From Loripinus fragilis (lineage: Eukaryota > Mollusca > Bivalvia > Lucinida > Lucinidae), in assembly GCA_964019695.1 (NCBI GenBank), contig OZ026518.1, positions 112,400,336 to 112,464,335 on the forward strand: a stretch of 64,000 nucleotides of DNA, given 5' to 3'. The position numbers and the translations under genes were made by a program. This document shows, piece by piece, positions 12,013 to 23,053 of this stretch (positions are counted from its first letter, which is position 1; every line of letters starts with the position of its first letter). Below the pieces are notes generated by a model. The model saw nothing but the letters and a program-made list of their open reading frames with translations, did not search any database and had not been told where the DNA came from.

Positions 12013-12226
12013 TTATCTCTTTGCATGCTTTTCACACTTTTCTTGTAGTCAGCTGATATTTTCAACAACAAAAAAATTCAAAAAATTCTTTCAGGAATAC
12101 TATCCAAGTGTCAAACGATTTGGATCCAGATCAGGACCGACAAAATGTCGGTCCTGATCTGGATCCAAACTGTTTGCAAAGATTAAAACCAGATGACAAA
12201 GTCACCGCTAGCAAGGACAGAGTTAT
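12013..12226. mobile_element. Hairpin MITE (GTTTGGATC family), near-perfect stem
   Basis: The stem GGATCCAGATCAGGACCGAC AAAATGTCGGTCCTGATCTGGATCC is perfect apart from the turn. Outer ends TCTTTGCATGC and GCAAGGACAGAGTTA pair loosely. Confidence 0.83.
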
Positions 12227-12299
12227 TACTTATGTAAAACAAGACACCCAAGGGTCATTATCAAACCTCATCAGTAAATCTGCAAATACACCGACTGTC

Positions 12300-13390
12300 T
12301 GAGAAATTATTTTTGAGACATGGTCCAGTGTAGAGGGAATAAGATAGAACGGGAGCAAAATAATACAATAGCTCAGAATGAGATGATATCCACAATATTC
12401 TAACCCTTAAACCGTTTTTCATCATGCCTTGAAAAAGGATATATTGAAATTCCCTAACAAAAACAGTTAAAAGAAAAAAACACCTTAACAGTGCCCAGTC
12501 ACAGATAACCCCTAAATTTTGGGTTGGGCCTCTGAAATTTTGGGAAGAAAATGTGCATGCCCAAAATGCTTTACATTGAATTTTTTGTTCAAAATTGATA
12601 GCATTTATCCCCGTGACATGTGATAATAAAAGTTAAGCATGACAGAAGGTCTTTGTCCAGTACTGTCCGTAAAATCTCTCAACATTTCATAATTGGAAAA
12701 AAATAATTTTTAAAAAATACACTAAAAGAATTATTTTATTTCGGGTAGCAGGGGATTCCCCTTCAGTCATTTAGGGGGTCTCCTTATTTCTTTGTGTGTG
12801 TTATACATCAATATCAAATCTGTATAAGTCATTTGATGTTATTGCAACATAAACTTTATAATTTTTTGAGGACGATTGTTTTTTTATAAGTATATGTTTA
12901 GTGGGTGGGGTATTTGGACCCCAATTACATCATCTTGCATCTTATATGATAAAATAATACTTATTTATTTACATTTCAGGTTGATTTATATTCAATTATC
13001 TATAGACTACCAAATGCATTCAGTTACTTTCTCATTTCATCAAATTTTTACCATATTGTTGGTAATAAGGTGTTTAATGAAATTAACAATGAGTCTATAC
13101 AGTAGGGTCAAATGGTCAAAAATTTCTCAAAATTGACCATTGAGCTGACATTGCAACATATGGATTCTTACTAGAAACATATTTTTGAACATTTTAAGCT
13201 ATTCAAAGTAACTCTAGGCGAGGGGTGCAACGAAACGTTCTGGTAGGTGAAATGGCCACTAGAGTAAAAGTCAAAATGATCCTTTTACTGTCAGAATGTT
13301 TAGGTTAAATATAGTATACAAGGACAGTTGTCAGTTTACAGAAATATAACAAAAACAAAAAAGAGTGATAAATTCTCAATCAGCTACTGG
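12300..13390. other. Intronic stretch, nothing recognised
   Basis: AT-rich, without exon, repeat or hairpin that I can support. Confidence 0.5.
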
Positions 13391-13396
13391 GATCTT

Positions 13397-13613
13397 TAAC
13401 TTAGCGTGCTGGATAATCTTTCATGCTTTTGACTTTGTCATTGTCTGCTGACTTCTTTCAAAATTAACTTTCTCAAAAGATTATTTCAGGAACACTATCA
13501 GAGTGTCAAACAGTTTGGACCCAGATCAGGACCGACACTCTGTCGGCCCTGATCTGGGTCCAAACTGTTTGCAAAGGTTATCAGCAGACGACAGTGGAAG
13601 GCAAAAAGTTAAT
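13397..13613. mobile_element. Hairpin MITE (GTTTGGATC family), near-perfect stem
   Basis: CAGTTTGGACCCAGATCAGG and CCTGATCTGGGTCCAAACTG flank ACCGACACTCTGTCGGC. Ends AACTTAGCGTGCTGG and GGCAAAAAGTTAATC. Confidence 0.83.
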
Positions 13614-13684
13614 CTTCCAAGAGAGCTTCTGTCTTTATTGCACTCAACTGAGAGATAAAACAACTCAACATAAATCCAGATTAA

Positions 13685-13905
13685 ATCTTTGCCTGCTAGC
13701 ATCGTCTGCTCTCAGCGTCTGCTGAAAACCTTTCAAACAGCTGGACCAAGATCAGGCCAGACAAAATGTGAGGCATGATCTAAAGCCAGCCTGTTTGACA
13801 TTCTGATGGTTTTCCTAAAAGATTTTTTTGAAAAGCTGATTCTTAAAAAATTCTGCACATGACAAAAATCATGAAAATTGTAACCCAGCATGCAAACAGC
13901 TCAAG
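13685..13905. mobile_element. Hairpin MITE (GTTTGGATC family), reverse orientation
   Basis: CTGGACCAAGATCAGGCCAG ACAAAATGTGAGGCATGATC; the AT-rich arm GAAAAGCTGATTCTTAAAAA now lies to the right, opposite to 13397-13613, and the end reads AACCCAGCATGCAAACAGCTC. Confidence 0.78.
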
Positions 13906-13945
13906 ACCATGTGATAACAGTTTATATTGCATATGAATTCAGACA

Positions 13946-14134
13946 TACTGTAAAACCTGACTTAAGCGGCCACTCAAAAAGAAGACCAAAATTGGTTTTC
14001 AAGACCATATTGCTTAATGCAGGTCAAAAGTGTTGTAAAATGCAATACTTTCCACCTTCATTAAGCTACCATTTGTCAATAAGATTTTTGTTTTGTCTAT
14101 TTTTGAGGGGCCGCTTAGAACAGGTTTTACTGTA
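13946..14134. mobile_element. Tc1-style MITE, third copy
   Basis: Left end TACTGTAAAACCTGACTTAA, right end ACAGGTTTTACTGTA. It contains GCGGCCACTCAAAAAGAAGA, GCTTAATGCAGGTCAAAAG and TTCATTAAGCTACCATTTG. Relative to the two other copies the middle is shorter. Confidence 0.78.
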
Positions 14135-14144
14135 CGATCTTAAC

Positions 14145-14345
14145 TCTATCCATACTTGGAAATTTGGCAAGCTATTTTGTCGTATGCTGATTTTTTTTCG
14201 AAATTGACAGTTTCGAAAATTTCATTTAGAAAAACCATCACTGTGTCAAACAGTTTGGATCCAGATGAGGCCCGAGGTTTGACGTCCGGTCTGATCTGGG
14301 TTCAAACTGTTTGCAAAAGTTATCAGCAGAAGACAGAGTTAAAGA
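14145..14345. mobile_element. Hairpin MITE (GTTTGGATC family)
   Basis: CAGTTTGGATCCAGATGAGG and TCTGATCTGGGTTCAAACTG flank CCCGAGGTTTGACGTCCGG. It directly follows the Tc1-style MITE at 13946-14134. Confidence 0.78.
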
Positions 14346-14844
14346 AGAGAACATATATCAGGAGGATCCCTTGTACCAAGGTCACAGAAGCTGTTGCTGT
14401 GCCATGTGAAGTAAGTAGAACTTCTCCCTATGAAATGATAAAGGGTCGAATGTTTTTGTTTTTGTTTTATATTTAAGTCCCTCGCTGATATTTGGTTCTG
14501 GCAGAAAACTTAACACGGCTTATGCAAGTGCAAGGCGCAGGACATTTGTTGTATTTTCCATAAACTCTCATGAACAGACTCATTCAAACTGATTCTGCCA
14601 ACTGCCAGTTTCAATTTCAGTAGGGTCTATCAATTTTGAAAAAAAAAATCATTTTTTCCCCCATATTATTGCAAACTTTGGCAACAAAAAAAAAAAAAAC
14701 TCAGGAAGCTTCGTCTCCGGTTAAAATTTCGATTTCAAGTATAAGATTTTCGCTATCCTATCCAGATGCTACAAAGACGACACTTCTGATGGATTGCTAC
14801 AATCCAAATCAGTCTTCCGTGATCAGGCCTCAGATTAAACTGCG

Positions 14845-15005
14845 TAATCAAAAATTATTTTTCTTACTTCTCAAACAAAACATATGTTATGGGTACTCAA
14901 AAGAACCGTCTCATTGAGACGGTTCTTTTGAGCACCCAAAACAAATGTTTAAACTGATGGATAAGAAAATATTCACAATTTTACGCTCATGTTTTTCTGT
15001 TTATC
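14845..15005. mobile_element. MITE, AACATATGTT palindrome family
   Basis: Central stem AACCGTCTCATTGAGACGGTT between ATGTTATGGGTACTCAAAAG and CTTTTGAGCACCCAAAACA. The right arm has ATATTCACAATTTTACGCTC. Confidence 0.85.
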
Positions 15006-15829
15006 TGGATGAATGGTGATTGATAACTATACTGACAGATATCTGTTAAGTATATTGTCCATTTGTAGTTTTAGAAAAGATGCTATTTTCAAACAAAACT
15101 GACATTTTTTTCCTATTTCTCGATAAAACCTCAATGAGATGATTCCAATGAGTGCCCACAATATATACTGATGTTGGGAAACAAACAAAAATTGGGAATA
15201 TTTTAATATAAACTTAGGTGTTATATGAATGCGACTGCTGAAGTTGTCTGCTGCATGTAAATACTTACTTCAAGTACTAATTTTGGCACACTAACAGTGT
15301 GGACCCTGATCAGACTGTTCCTAAATTAGCAGTTTGATCTGGGTTTGCACTGTTTGCAACGGAGACATTTTAACGAACCAGCAGACCACTCACAGCATAC
15401 TGCATTTAGTCATGATTACAGCCCAAGAGTTCAATCATTGTGATTCAGTATAATGAAAAATAGACTACTCTAATGAAATGAAAAGACAGACATCATTCAA
15501 ACAAATAGATTAAATGGTCTGTAAATTCTAGGAGGTTTTAGAATCTTTTTTGAAATTCATTCCGGAAGGGCCAATTTCGATGGCATTTTATCTCATAGAG
15601 TGTGAGATATGGCATGCATGCTGGGATTAACATCAAGTTATTCAAGGAGAAAAAATAAGTTTGCTCGAACAATGAATTATCACCATGCAACAGGAGACAA
15701 AATGACAGACAGGTGTCAGATGCAGTGAATAGCCGAGGGAATTCGGAAAAATAAGTTCATTTTGAGTTTCGCGGCTGTCTTGTGAAAAGAATCCACAGCT
15801 CTGATAAGATGGGAATCCACATTGCTATT

Positions 15830-15910
15830 TTACTTATTTCCCAACGAAAACATGTTGTGGGTACTCATAAGAAGCACCTCGATGAGATGCTTTCTATGAG
15901 CACCACAATG
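15830..15910. mobile_element. MITE, AACATATGTT palindrome family, diverged
   Basis: ACGAAAACATGTTGTGGGTA, then the stem GAAGCACCTCGATGAGATGC TTTC and GAGCACCACAATG. The stem has a mismatch (GCACC/GATGC). Confidence 0.75.
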
Positions 15911-16107
15911 AATATTTTCAGAGAAAAATAAAAGAAATGTTTTATTTTTTGGTTGGAAAGCGTCTTATCTCCAGCTCTGAGAATCAATAACTGAATGCCT
16001 TTTCACTAATTGGGTTTGTTTTTATGGCAGAGCAATGTCACACGGGGCTTGTTGAAGAGAAAACTGAGCGATAATTAAAGAACAGTGCTCTCTAATTCTC
16101 AAGGAAA

Positions 16108-16176
16108 ACATAGGTATTGGGTAACCTTTGGAATTGCCTCTGTGAGGCAATTCCAATGGTTACCCAATACCTATGT
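16108..16176. repeat. Hairpin with 33-bp arms and 3-bp loop
   Basis: ACATAGGTATTGGGTAACCT TTGGAATTGCCTC, loop TGT, then its reverse complement with one mismatch (AAAGG/AATGG). Confidence 0.93.
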
Positions 16177-16425
16177 CTTCATGCTGATTCTGGTGAAAAT
16201 ATTCAGAAATGTGTGGCGAGTTGTCCTCCCCAGCAAGACAGTCGAAACTGCGCGTAAATTTGAAAAGGTCTACTGATAATGAGAATCAGACGTTTTTTAT
16301 CAATAGTGTTACACTAGCAGAGGATACAGTTCAATCCATCGCATTTAGTGTCTCTTTAACCACTCATCTGCTGAGCACAGATTTTGTTCTTTAACTCAAA
16401 ACGACGCAGCGGCAAATTTACTGAA

Positions 16426-16621
16426 AGAGGAGAGTGGTGGCTCAGTGGTAGAGTGATTGACTCAAGATGGAGTTTGCGGGTTCCAGTCTGACTGGAGGCA
16501 CTGCATGGTGTCCTTGAGCAAGACACTTTATCCTCTGCTTAGTACTGGTTGACACCTGGAAGACCCACCCCAACATGACTGAAAAAATGTTGACTGGGAT
16601 GTAAAGAATCAAAACAAAACA
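16426..16621 (+). mobile_element. tRNA-derived SINE with target duplication
   Basis: The head GTGGCTCAGTGGTAGAGTG is a pol III box A region and GCGGGTTCCAGTC a box B. The body contains GTGTCCTTGAGCAAGACAC and TACTGGTTGACACC, and the tail ends AAAGAATCAAAACAAAAC. Perfect 12-bp flanks AAATTTACTGAA (16414-16425 and 16622-16633) mark the insertion. This is the clearest complete copy of the family here. Confidence 0.88.
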
Positions 16622-16689
16622 AAATTTACTGAAGACATTGTTTTTGAAAAAATCAAGCAATGCAGAAAGCAAAGTGTGCTACAGAAAAT

Positions 16690-16815
16690 GTTGGCTTGTG
16701 TTCATGCTTTACATCCCAGTCTACAATTTTTCAGTCATGTCGGGACGATTTCCTGTCTTCCTGCTGGGTTAAACCAGTATAAGCAGCGGATAAAGCGTCT
16801 TATTAATCAAGGATA
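16690..16815 (-). mobile_element. SINE fragment
   Basis: Tail and body only: GCTTTACATCCCAGTC, CAATTTTTCAGTCATGTCGG, TTGGGTTAAACCAGTA-like sequence and a degenerate AAGCGTCTTATTAATCAAGG. The tRNA head is absent. Confidence 0.65.
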
Positions 16816-17089
16816 CCACAAAGAGACTGTTGAGTCCTGAAGTAATGTGTTTGAAACAAGACAAATTCGACGAATTTATATCCCCTGACAAAGGGTTATT
16901 TGAGAGAAACATGTAAATCTTAAAACATAAATTCCATTTATCTAACCCTTAGTTCACCTTCAGTATTATTCAGATCATAACAAACACCTGTCAAGTATGT
17001 TTTAGTGCTTAGTTTACTAAAAAAAAATTAAACTTACATCTGCACAATTTCAATATCTGACCTTTAAACCCAACCCCAGAGGTCAAGGG

Positions 17090-17620
17090 TGTGTGTAAAT
17101 TCAAAGTGTTACCTTGCATGTAGGTCTACACTTTTTCCACTTTAATATGATATGCAACATGACCACTTTTAGAAAAAAAAAAAGACCTTTTGACCCCACC
17201 CCACGGGCCGTTGGTGTGTGTAATGACAGCATGTTTGTTTTCATGGTGCTCTGTGCTCAATTCCCTTTAATTTGATATGCAACATGACTACTTTGAGAAA
17301 AAGATATAGTTTGAACTTTTGACCCCACCCCCTGGGTAGAGGGTGTGTCTGTGGGCAAAAATTTGCTACAATGTTGCTGCCAGCGTCGTCAGCTTTAATT
17401 TGATATGCAACATGACTACTTTCAGAAAAAGATATAGTTTGACCTTTTGAACCCACCCCCTGGGTCGAGGGTGTGTCTGTGGGCAAAATATTTGCTACCA
17501 TGTTGCTGCCAGCGTTGCCAGCTTTAATTTGATATGCAACATGACCATATTCTGAAAAAGTTTAATTTTGACCTCGGCCCCACCCCCTAAGTCCACCCAA
17601 ACAGGCTCGGACCCAGGCCT
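17090..17620. repeat. Tandem repeat, about 128-bp unit, four to five copies
   Basis: Copies start near 17141, 17266, 17394 and 17523 with TTTAATTTGATATGCAACAT. Each includes GACTACTTTGAGAAAAAGAT, then TTTGACCCCACCCCCTGGG and GAGGGTGTGTCTGTGGGC. It is the left part of a larger dispersed element that also occurs inverted at 26030-26720. Confidence 0.85.
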
Positions 17621-18150
17621 TCAAACTGAAATCCTGTTTGATATGTTTCATATCTATTGCTGCTCTGCCTGTATGCAAAACTTCAGCAAAAAATATAAAC
17701 AATTGCCTTAGTTATTGCGGAATTTAAATATTTGACCTTTGACCCCTTAGGTGGGGTCAAAGGTGGTGGGGTAAAACTTTGATACTGCCATGCTTATCTA
17801 CAGGCACTTGGCAATCATGGTCTAATAGTGAGAAGTTGTTAACTATAATAGCTTTGATGAAATGTGAAGATCATCACACAAAAAAAGCTAATATAGGTTT
17901 TGCCTTATATTTGCCTATTCTAAAACAAGGGCAATAACTCAAGTGTTAAGGGGTCGATTTTGACCAAACTTATAGGATATTGAGAAACCATAGTACTTAT
18001 CATTTGTACCAAGAATGAATCAAATCCGACACATAGGTACTGAGATATGGTTCCGGACAGACAAAAAGTGTGGACGGACGGATGGACAGACGGACGGACA
18101 GACGGACAGACGGAATGGAGGATGCCAAAACTATATCCCTCTGACTTCGT
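17620..18150 (+). repeat. Dispersed repeat tail with GGACGGACAGAC microsatellite
   Basis: Contains the short-period run GGACGGACGGATGGACAGAC at about 18070-18115 and the terminal motif TATATCCCTCTGACTTCGTC followed by GGGGGGATAATAA. The same motif occurs inverted at about 26036 (CCTGACGAAGTCGGAGGGAT), so this is one end of an interspersed repeat of which 17090-17620 is the body. Confidence 0.7.
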
Positions 18151-18529
18151 CGGGGGGATAATAATGGTCTCTGTTGAAGGCATGTCTAATTTGATGAGGT
18201 AAATTTCACTTTAAGGTCATGGTCATTAATATACGATCAGGAACAGATGTTTTACTTTGAGCTTTCAAATTCTAAAAAGAGAAGTTAATGAAAGTTGACT
18301 GTATTTGAGCTCAGCACTACGAGGGTTAATCCGTCTAGAAATACAAAATGTCTCAAGATTTCTTAATGCTCTCATGTGATTCTGACAATGTTGGCGTATG
18401 TAAGACAAAATTTACATAACACTGATCCAAGTGGCTGACTGCAAGAAATGTGAATAATCTGTTACTATTAGCCTCATACTTCAGACATACGGCTAGTTAA
18501 GCAAACTTTTTCAGCGTAAAAAAGAGATT

Positions 18530-18630
18530 CTTTTCTTAGCCATCAGTTTAAACATATGTTTTGGATGCTCAAAAGAACCATCAACATATATTTTGGTTGA
18601 GACATAACAAAAATAATTTTCAATTATGCT
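18530..18630. mobile_element. MITE relic, AACATATGTT family
   Basis: TTCTTAGCCATCAGTTTAAA CATATGTTTTGGATGCTCAA AAGAACCATC joined directly to AACATATATTTTGGTTGAGA; the central stem is collapsed. Similar single halves lie at 1212-1260, 15140-15200, 37327-37385, 38440-38525 and 47170-47245. Confidence 0.7.
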
Positions 18631-19274
18631 CAGTTACTATTAGAGTGACAGTTCAGACATAGATCAGTATAAGGCTAAAATAATGTATAGTAGTTTTGGT
18701 TCCCACTTGTCTGCTTTGGTTTGGGTCTACTATGTTTGCATATACTATTGTTCTGTTATGAGCAATTTGACACATATGAAAGTTCAAGATGGGCTCATTG
18801 TGTTAAAAAAATATAGCCCTACCATAATGGGTATGTTTATCTAGTCAAGAGTTTTACCCCTTTAATGGTGCCTGACCTACATTGGAAACTTAGCTTCATA
18901 TTTATACCCAGACAGCTTTCCATTGTGTAAATTATTGCCCTTTAAATTTATTATGTATGACCCTTCAGTCATGCCTTACCTAGAACCTATTCCGAGATCT
19001 CAGATTTGGGACCATTTAAACTCATATTAACCAAATCATTTCCCATTCATTTTTACATATTCAGTCAGAGTTATACCCCTTTAGTCATGGTTTACATAGA
19101 TACTGTTGTAGTATCTCAAACTCGCCAACATGCTAGTATACAGCCAACAACACATTTACCAAGTTATTTCCCCTTCATTTTTGAACATGTATTTTCTGTA
19201 AACTTTTGATTGTTCAAGTTATTGCCCTTTATTATGTTTTTTAATAAAGGTAAACCCCTTTAGTCCTGGCTTAC

Positions 19275-19410
19275 CTAGATACTGTTGGAGCATGTCAAAC
19301 TTGGCACCATGCTGATATCGAGCCAACTTTAGATTGACGACCTGGCCAGTGTTACGTAGTACTTCTACTGCATCATGATTCGAGAACCCTTGTAATGGCT
19401 GCCCATCAAC
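19275..19410 (-). CDS. MPDZ: MPDZ exon: end of PDZ3
   Basis: The acceptor TTTTGTACAG joins GTT GAT GGG in phase 0; the donor is TATCTAG|GTAAGC, leaving one base. The peptide [20 protein letters not shown] continues [25 protein letters not shown]. It holds the PDZ3 alpha-B helix ([12 protein letters not shown]) and last strand (VVNLKLAR). The helix has HDAVEVLR where I remember QQAVEVLR in MPDZ. About 14 residues of linker follow. Confidence 0.9.
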
Positions 19411-19698
19411 CTGTACAAAAGATGCCACATACCATAAACTTGGAAATTTTTGCGAGGGTTTTATTTTCGCAAAAATGAAATTTTGTGAAATCAAAACCCT
19501 TGTGAAATGGCAAAATCACTCTTGTCGTTTACAGATGTAGGTAAATCAGGGGCACTTCTTGACCAAAAAAATTGAAGCAAAATATGCTGAAAATAGGCAC
19601 AACAAAACCTGACACTGATAGTCCTTAAAAGTTTGGTGAAAATCTGCAATCCAGTAACTCAGACTTCCAGCCAGTCAAGAAGTGCCAAATCATAATTG

Positions 19699-19925
19699 AG
19701 CCGCATCGCGAGAAAACCTGTCTTCAGGGTTTCCGACAAAGCTACCTCTCAAACCATTCTCCTCAGCTACAGTGACTAGCTAGAAAATTGAAATTTCGCT
19801 CATAGCAAGTCTAGATATGATACTTTCCAAAATGCGAATAACAAAGAGACTGCCCGGATGCGCAGGCTAGTCTGTGCCTTCGTTTTTCGCAAACCACCGA
19901 AGACAGTTTTTCACACGTCCCGCCC
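19699..19925. mobile_element. MITE, CGCGAxAAAACCTGTCTTC family
   Basis: GAGCCGCATCGCGAGAAAAC CTGTCTTCAGGGTTTCCGAC; the right side has AACCACCGAAGACAGTTTTTC. Inner arms GAGACTGCCCGGATGCGCAG and GGCTAGTCTGTGCCTTCG. Confidence 0.75.
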
Positions 19926-19986
19926 CAATTAATTAGGTTTTGTGTGGACAAAAACAATGTGGATTCTAAGCCAGCTCATCTCAGTC

Positions 19987-20361
19987 TTTAAAGCTGCATA
20001 GTCTGTAACTTTTGATCTTTCAAATTTTGAACTAATGTTTCTATTTTTCAAGAAGACAGTAAAATAACTAAAATTCAGGTAAACATTTTACCAATTTCGT
20101 AAATCTTAATAAATTATCAGTATCAAAACACCAGCATTTATGTTAAAATTAACTGTCTACAATTATTGGAGGGACGCAAATACTTACCTACAAGAGATAA
20201 ACACACCTGTTTCATAAGATAATTCACTTTTCCATGCAGTTTTCAGCTATAGTGAACAGATTTATTGTGAAAACGTAACTTAATTCTACTTTTACAAATG
20301 ATTTAAAAACAAAATAAAAAAAATCGAAAATTGTTCATAGTTGCAGACTTAGTCTCTTTAA
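19987..20361. mobile_element. Non-autonomous DNA element, second copy
   Basis: TTTAAAGCTGCATAGTCTGT at the left and GCAGACTTAGTCTCTTTAA at the right. It lies about 110 bp from the PDZ3 middle exon. Confidence 0.85.
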
Positions 20362-20470
20362 TGTTTTGCAAATGGTGTAAAATGGTAAATGGTGAAAACA
20401 TAATACACACAGTGCACATATTCATTATAAGATTTAATCAATTATGAAAGGGTTACTTATCCAAACCTAC

Positions 20471-20562
20471 CTCAATAATCTGATCATTCACTTGAATCTG
20501 ACCATTCATGGAGGCAGCACTTCCTTCTGTGATGCTCTTTACAAATATACCACACAAATCAT
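20471..20562 (-). CDS. MPDZ: MPDZ exon: middle of PDZ3 (92 bp, not an independent ORF)
   Basis: This short exon is flanked by acceptor TTAATTCAG and donor ATTGAG|GTAGGT. It completes the GAT codon begun in the previous exon and ends in phase 0. Read this way it encodes DDLCGIFVKSITEGSAASMN followed by GQIQVNDQIIE, the beta-C to beta-D core of PDZ3. GIFVKSIT...GQIQ(I/V)xDQII is a clear PDZ3 signature. It is too short to stand out as an ORF but is required to join the 23054 and 19275 exons. Confidence 0.88.
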
Positions 20563-20934
20563 CTGAATTAAAAAGGGGCATAACTCCTCATGATTTTCAT
20601 ATATCATATAAATACCTTTGTAATCATAAAGCTGTCATATGCAAAGTTAAACCAAATTACAATTCTCAGAAGAAGGGGTTAAAATTGAGACAATTTATCT
20701 ACTGGTATCTATCTTCAGATACTGGGGCCATCATATAGGATCATTATGCCAGGGAGTGCTAAATTTTGAAATGCAGCTTGGGTGAGCTTTTAAAAGCTGT
20801 AAATAAGAAGTTGGTGAGGCGCTAGGACCATGCCTCATGGTCGTATGACAAATTGATAATAAGCGCTCAAAAAATCCTCTGTGATCTGAGCAGCAACCAG
20901 AATAGGAGAAAGACTATTCCAATATGTAATTCTA

Positions 20935-21105
20935 AACCAGAATTTTGCTATCATCTCTCTGGGGAAGAGAAAGCTGATTGCTTTAATTGTGTTTTTGATG
21001 CTGTGTGGCTGTTGGTGACTGTGCCTCTTCCTCATGGAGCCATTGGTTGGTTTGCAGTATGTGATTGTGGCATTTCCTGGTCATACTCACTTACATGGTT
21101 TATTT
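20935..21105 (+). repeat. 3' part of the 62.1-kb interspersed repeat
   Basis: CTCTGGGGAAGAGAAAGCTG, ACTGTGCCTCTTCCTCATGG and GTGATTGTGGCATTTCCTGG TCATACTCACTTAC. Confidence 0.65.
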
Positions 21106-21122
21106 TCCGTTATCTAGTCTTT

Positions 21123-21368
21123 TAACCCTTAACTCCATAATAACACCTTTTCACACCTTTGAAATACCATGTATTGGAAAATATTATGGAAAATGGAGCA
21201 TTTGCTCATTTTGAGCTAATGCTTCATTTTCCATAATATTTTCAAAAGTATTCAAGAGTATTCTTAAGTATTCAAAACTTTACTTAATTTTTCTTGCAAT
21301 TTTAAAATGTTGTCTTAAAAAAGTAATGATGTCATGATCTAAAAATAGCCTATGGAGTAAAGGGTTAA
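21123..21368. mobile_element. MITE with TTAACCCTTAACTCC ends
   Basis: TTAACCCTTAACTCCATAAT at the left and CCTATGGAGTAAAGGGTTAA at the right; inner hairpin AAAATATTATGGAAAATGGAGCATTTGCTC... pairs with GCTTCATTTTCCATAATATTTT. Confidence 0.8.
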
Positions 21369-21656
21369 GGTATTGATGTACTTGAATGGGGTCTGGATGT
21401 ACTTGAAGAGTTTAAAAGATGAAAACTGCCAGTGATCAAATAAGTGTGAAAGAAAAAAAGGCAAAATAATGAATCAAAGATGGCTAGGCAAGCTACTTCA
21501 ATACTCTTGACGAGATTAAGTGAACACCGAAGCACTCTTGTCGTAATAAAACACAAGTGTTTACAAAATCACGAAGAAAACAGCCTTCTATACAGTCTAA
21601 ACCCTTTCAGTGCAAGAACCCAATCACTCACACAGGAAACGCTTCCACAAATAAAT

Positions 21657-21700
21657 AGTTCCTATCCAGACTGCTCCTAGGAGCAGTCTGGATAGGAACT
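21657..21700. repeat. 44-bp perfect palindrome
   Basis: AGTTCCTATCCAGACTGCTC CT is followed directly by its exact reverse complement. Confidence 0.95.
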
Positions 21701-21988
21701 AATTGTTTGCTCCTAATAGCAAATCATTTGCTGTCAGTAAAAAAAGGATTATTTCATATCAAGAAACGGTACAGTCCATTTAAAAATGTGGGGTTTAAAG
21801 GGTTGACAAAGTGCAATAACGAGTCTTATATCAAGAATAAATTGAGCAACAGATCGAAAAGAATAAAAATGTTGAAAGAAGACACTTGATCTGTTTGGCA
21901 AGAAACGGATATAAATAATTGTGAACAAGCCAGTGACCATTTATCAGACTATCAGAAAATGCAACTAGTCAAATAATTTTGAATTCTG

Positions 21989-22292
21989 GGGCATGTTGCA
22001 TAATGTGAGTGCTATGTAGCGATTTGCTGTGCAACGTTATGCTTAAAAAAAGCGCTTCATAGGGCTACATGGGGACTTTCAAGCTGTCACACGAAGAGTG
22101 CTTTGTGAAACGAACTGTTGCATAGACAAAGCACTTGTGGCACTTTTTGTTTATGCACCTGGTCAATGTAACAGCTATCACTGTGCAATGGACAGCTACA
22201 GAATAAGGTCTTTTTTGGGGTGTAATTGTTGCAAAATGTTGAGAAAGCACTACAAAGCACTAAATAAAAACTCTCACATTATGCAACTCTCG
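21989..22292. mobile_element. Probable MITE with GTTGCATAATGTGAG ends
   Basis: GGCATGTTGCATAATGTGAG at the left and CTCTCACATTATGCAACTC at the right form a terminal inverted repeat of about 17 bp. Confidence 0.7.
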
Positions 22293-22429
22293 CCTGGTCA
22301 CTGGGTTATAGAGGATAGATTAGCTGATGATTGTCTGAAGTATTCCTCAGCAGCAATATGTCAGGCCACCGAGTGGCCATGTTCATTTGTTTTTTAATAG
22401 AATATAGCTGTCTCAACAGAGATCTTTTG

Positions 22430-22625
22430 GTTTGTTTTGATTCTTTACGTCTCAGTCAACAATTGTATCAGTCATGTCGTTATGGGTCTTCCTAGGTTGA
22501 ACAAGTACTAAGCAGAGGATAAAGTGTTTTGCTCAAGGACACAATGCAATGCCCCGGGTGAGGCTCGAACCTGCAAGCCCTCAATCTCGAGTCAAGTACT
22601 CTACCACTGAGCCACTGCGCTCATC
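22430..22625 (-). mobile_element. tRNA-derived SINE
   Basis: The reverse strand reads GAGCGCAGTGGCTCAGTGGT, AGAGTACTTGACTCGAGAT and the box B GCAGGTTCGAGCC, followed by GTGTCCTTGAGCAAAACAC. The tail is GATTCTTTACGTCTCAGTC on the plus strand. Confidence 0.85.
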
Positions 22626-22824
22626 AATCAACATAGATCTCAATGCATATGCAAAGTTTTATCAAAATTCAGCCATTTCAGTCATCGAGGAAATTAACGA
22701 TTGTAAAAAATCAAGGGACTTGTGCAAAAAAAAAATTAACAATAAAAGAAGCAAAGCATTGACAGACTCTGTGACTATAACTCTCACTGGACCATGATAT
22801 GCTGATCTGTGTGAATACATTCAG

Positions 22825-23041
22825 TTAAACCTTTACCTCATAGAGATGACTTTTAACACTTTTGCAAACAGAGCAAACCCAGTCTACTCTGTTTGCTTAT
22901 GGAAATATGATTCAATATGATCCTACACTAGTGGACCTGACAAGTAATTTCTTTGTTTTATGTACAAACGTGAAAGTTTATTTTTATAATTATTCATATA
23001 AGGTGGAGCTTCGCATGAATATTCATGAAGGAAAGGGTTAA
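22825..23041. mobile_element. MITE, TTAACCCTTTAC family, next to PDZ3 exon
   Basis: TTAAACCTTTACCTCATAGA to GAATATTCATGAAGGAAAGG GTTAA. The inner hairpin of the 4125 copy is collapsed here. Ends 13 bp before the donor end of the exon at 23054. Confidence 0.8.
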
Positions 23042-23053
23042 ATGTGTTCATAC

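Noticed and set aside
16426..16500. Possible tRNA gene
   Set aside because: Boxes A and B are present but no full cloverleaf, and the sequence continues into a SINE body with target duplication.
20853..21125. 90-codon plus-strand frame with hydrophobic stretch
   Set aside because: Lies in a copy of the interspersed repeat also found at 62.1 kb; no coding signature.
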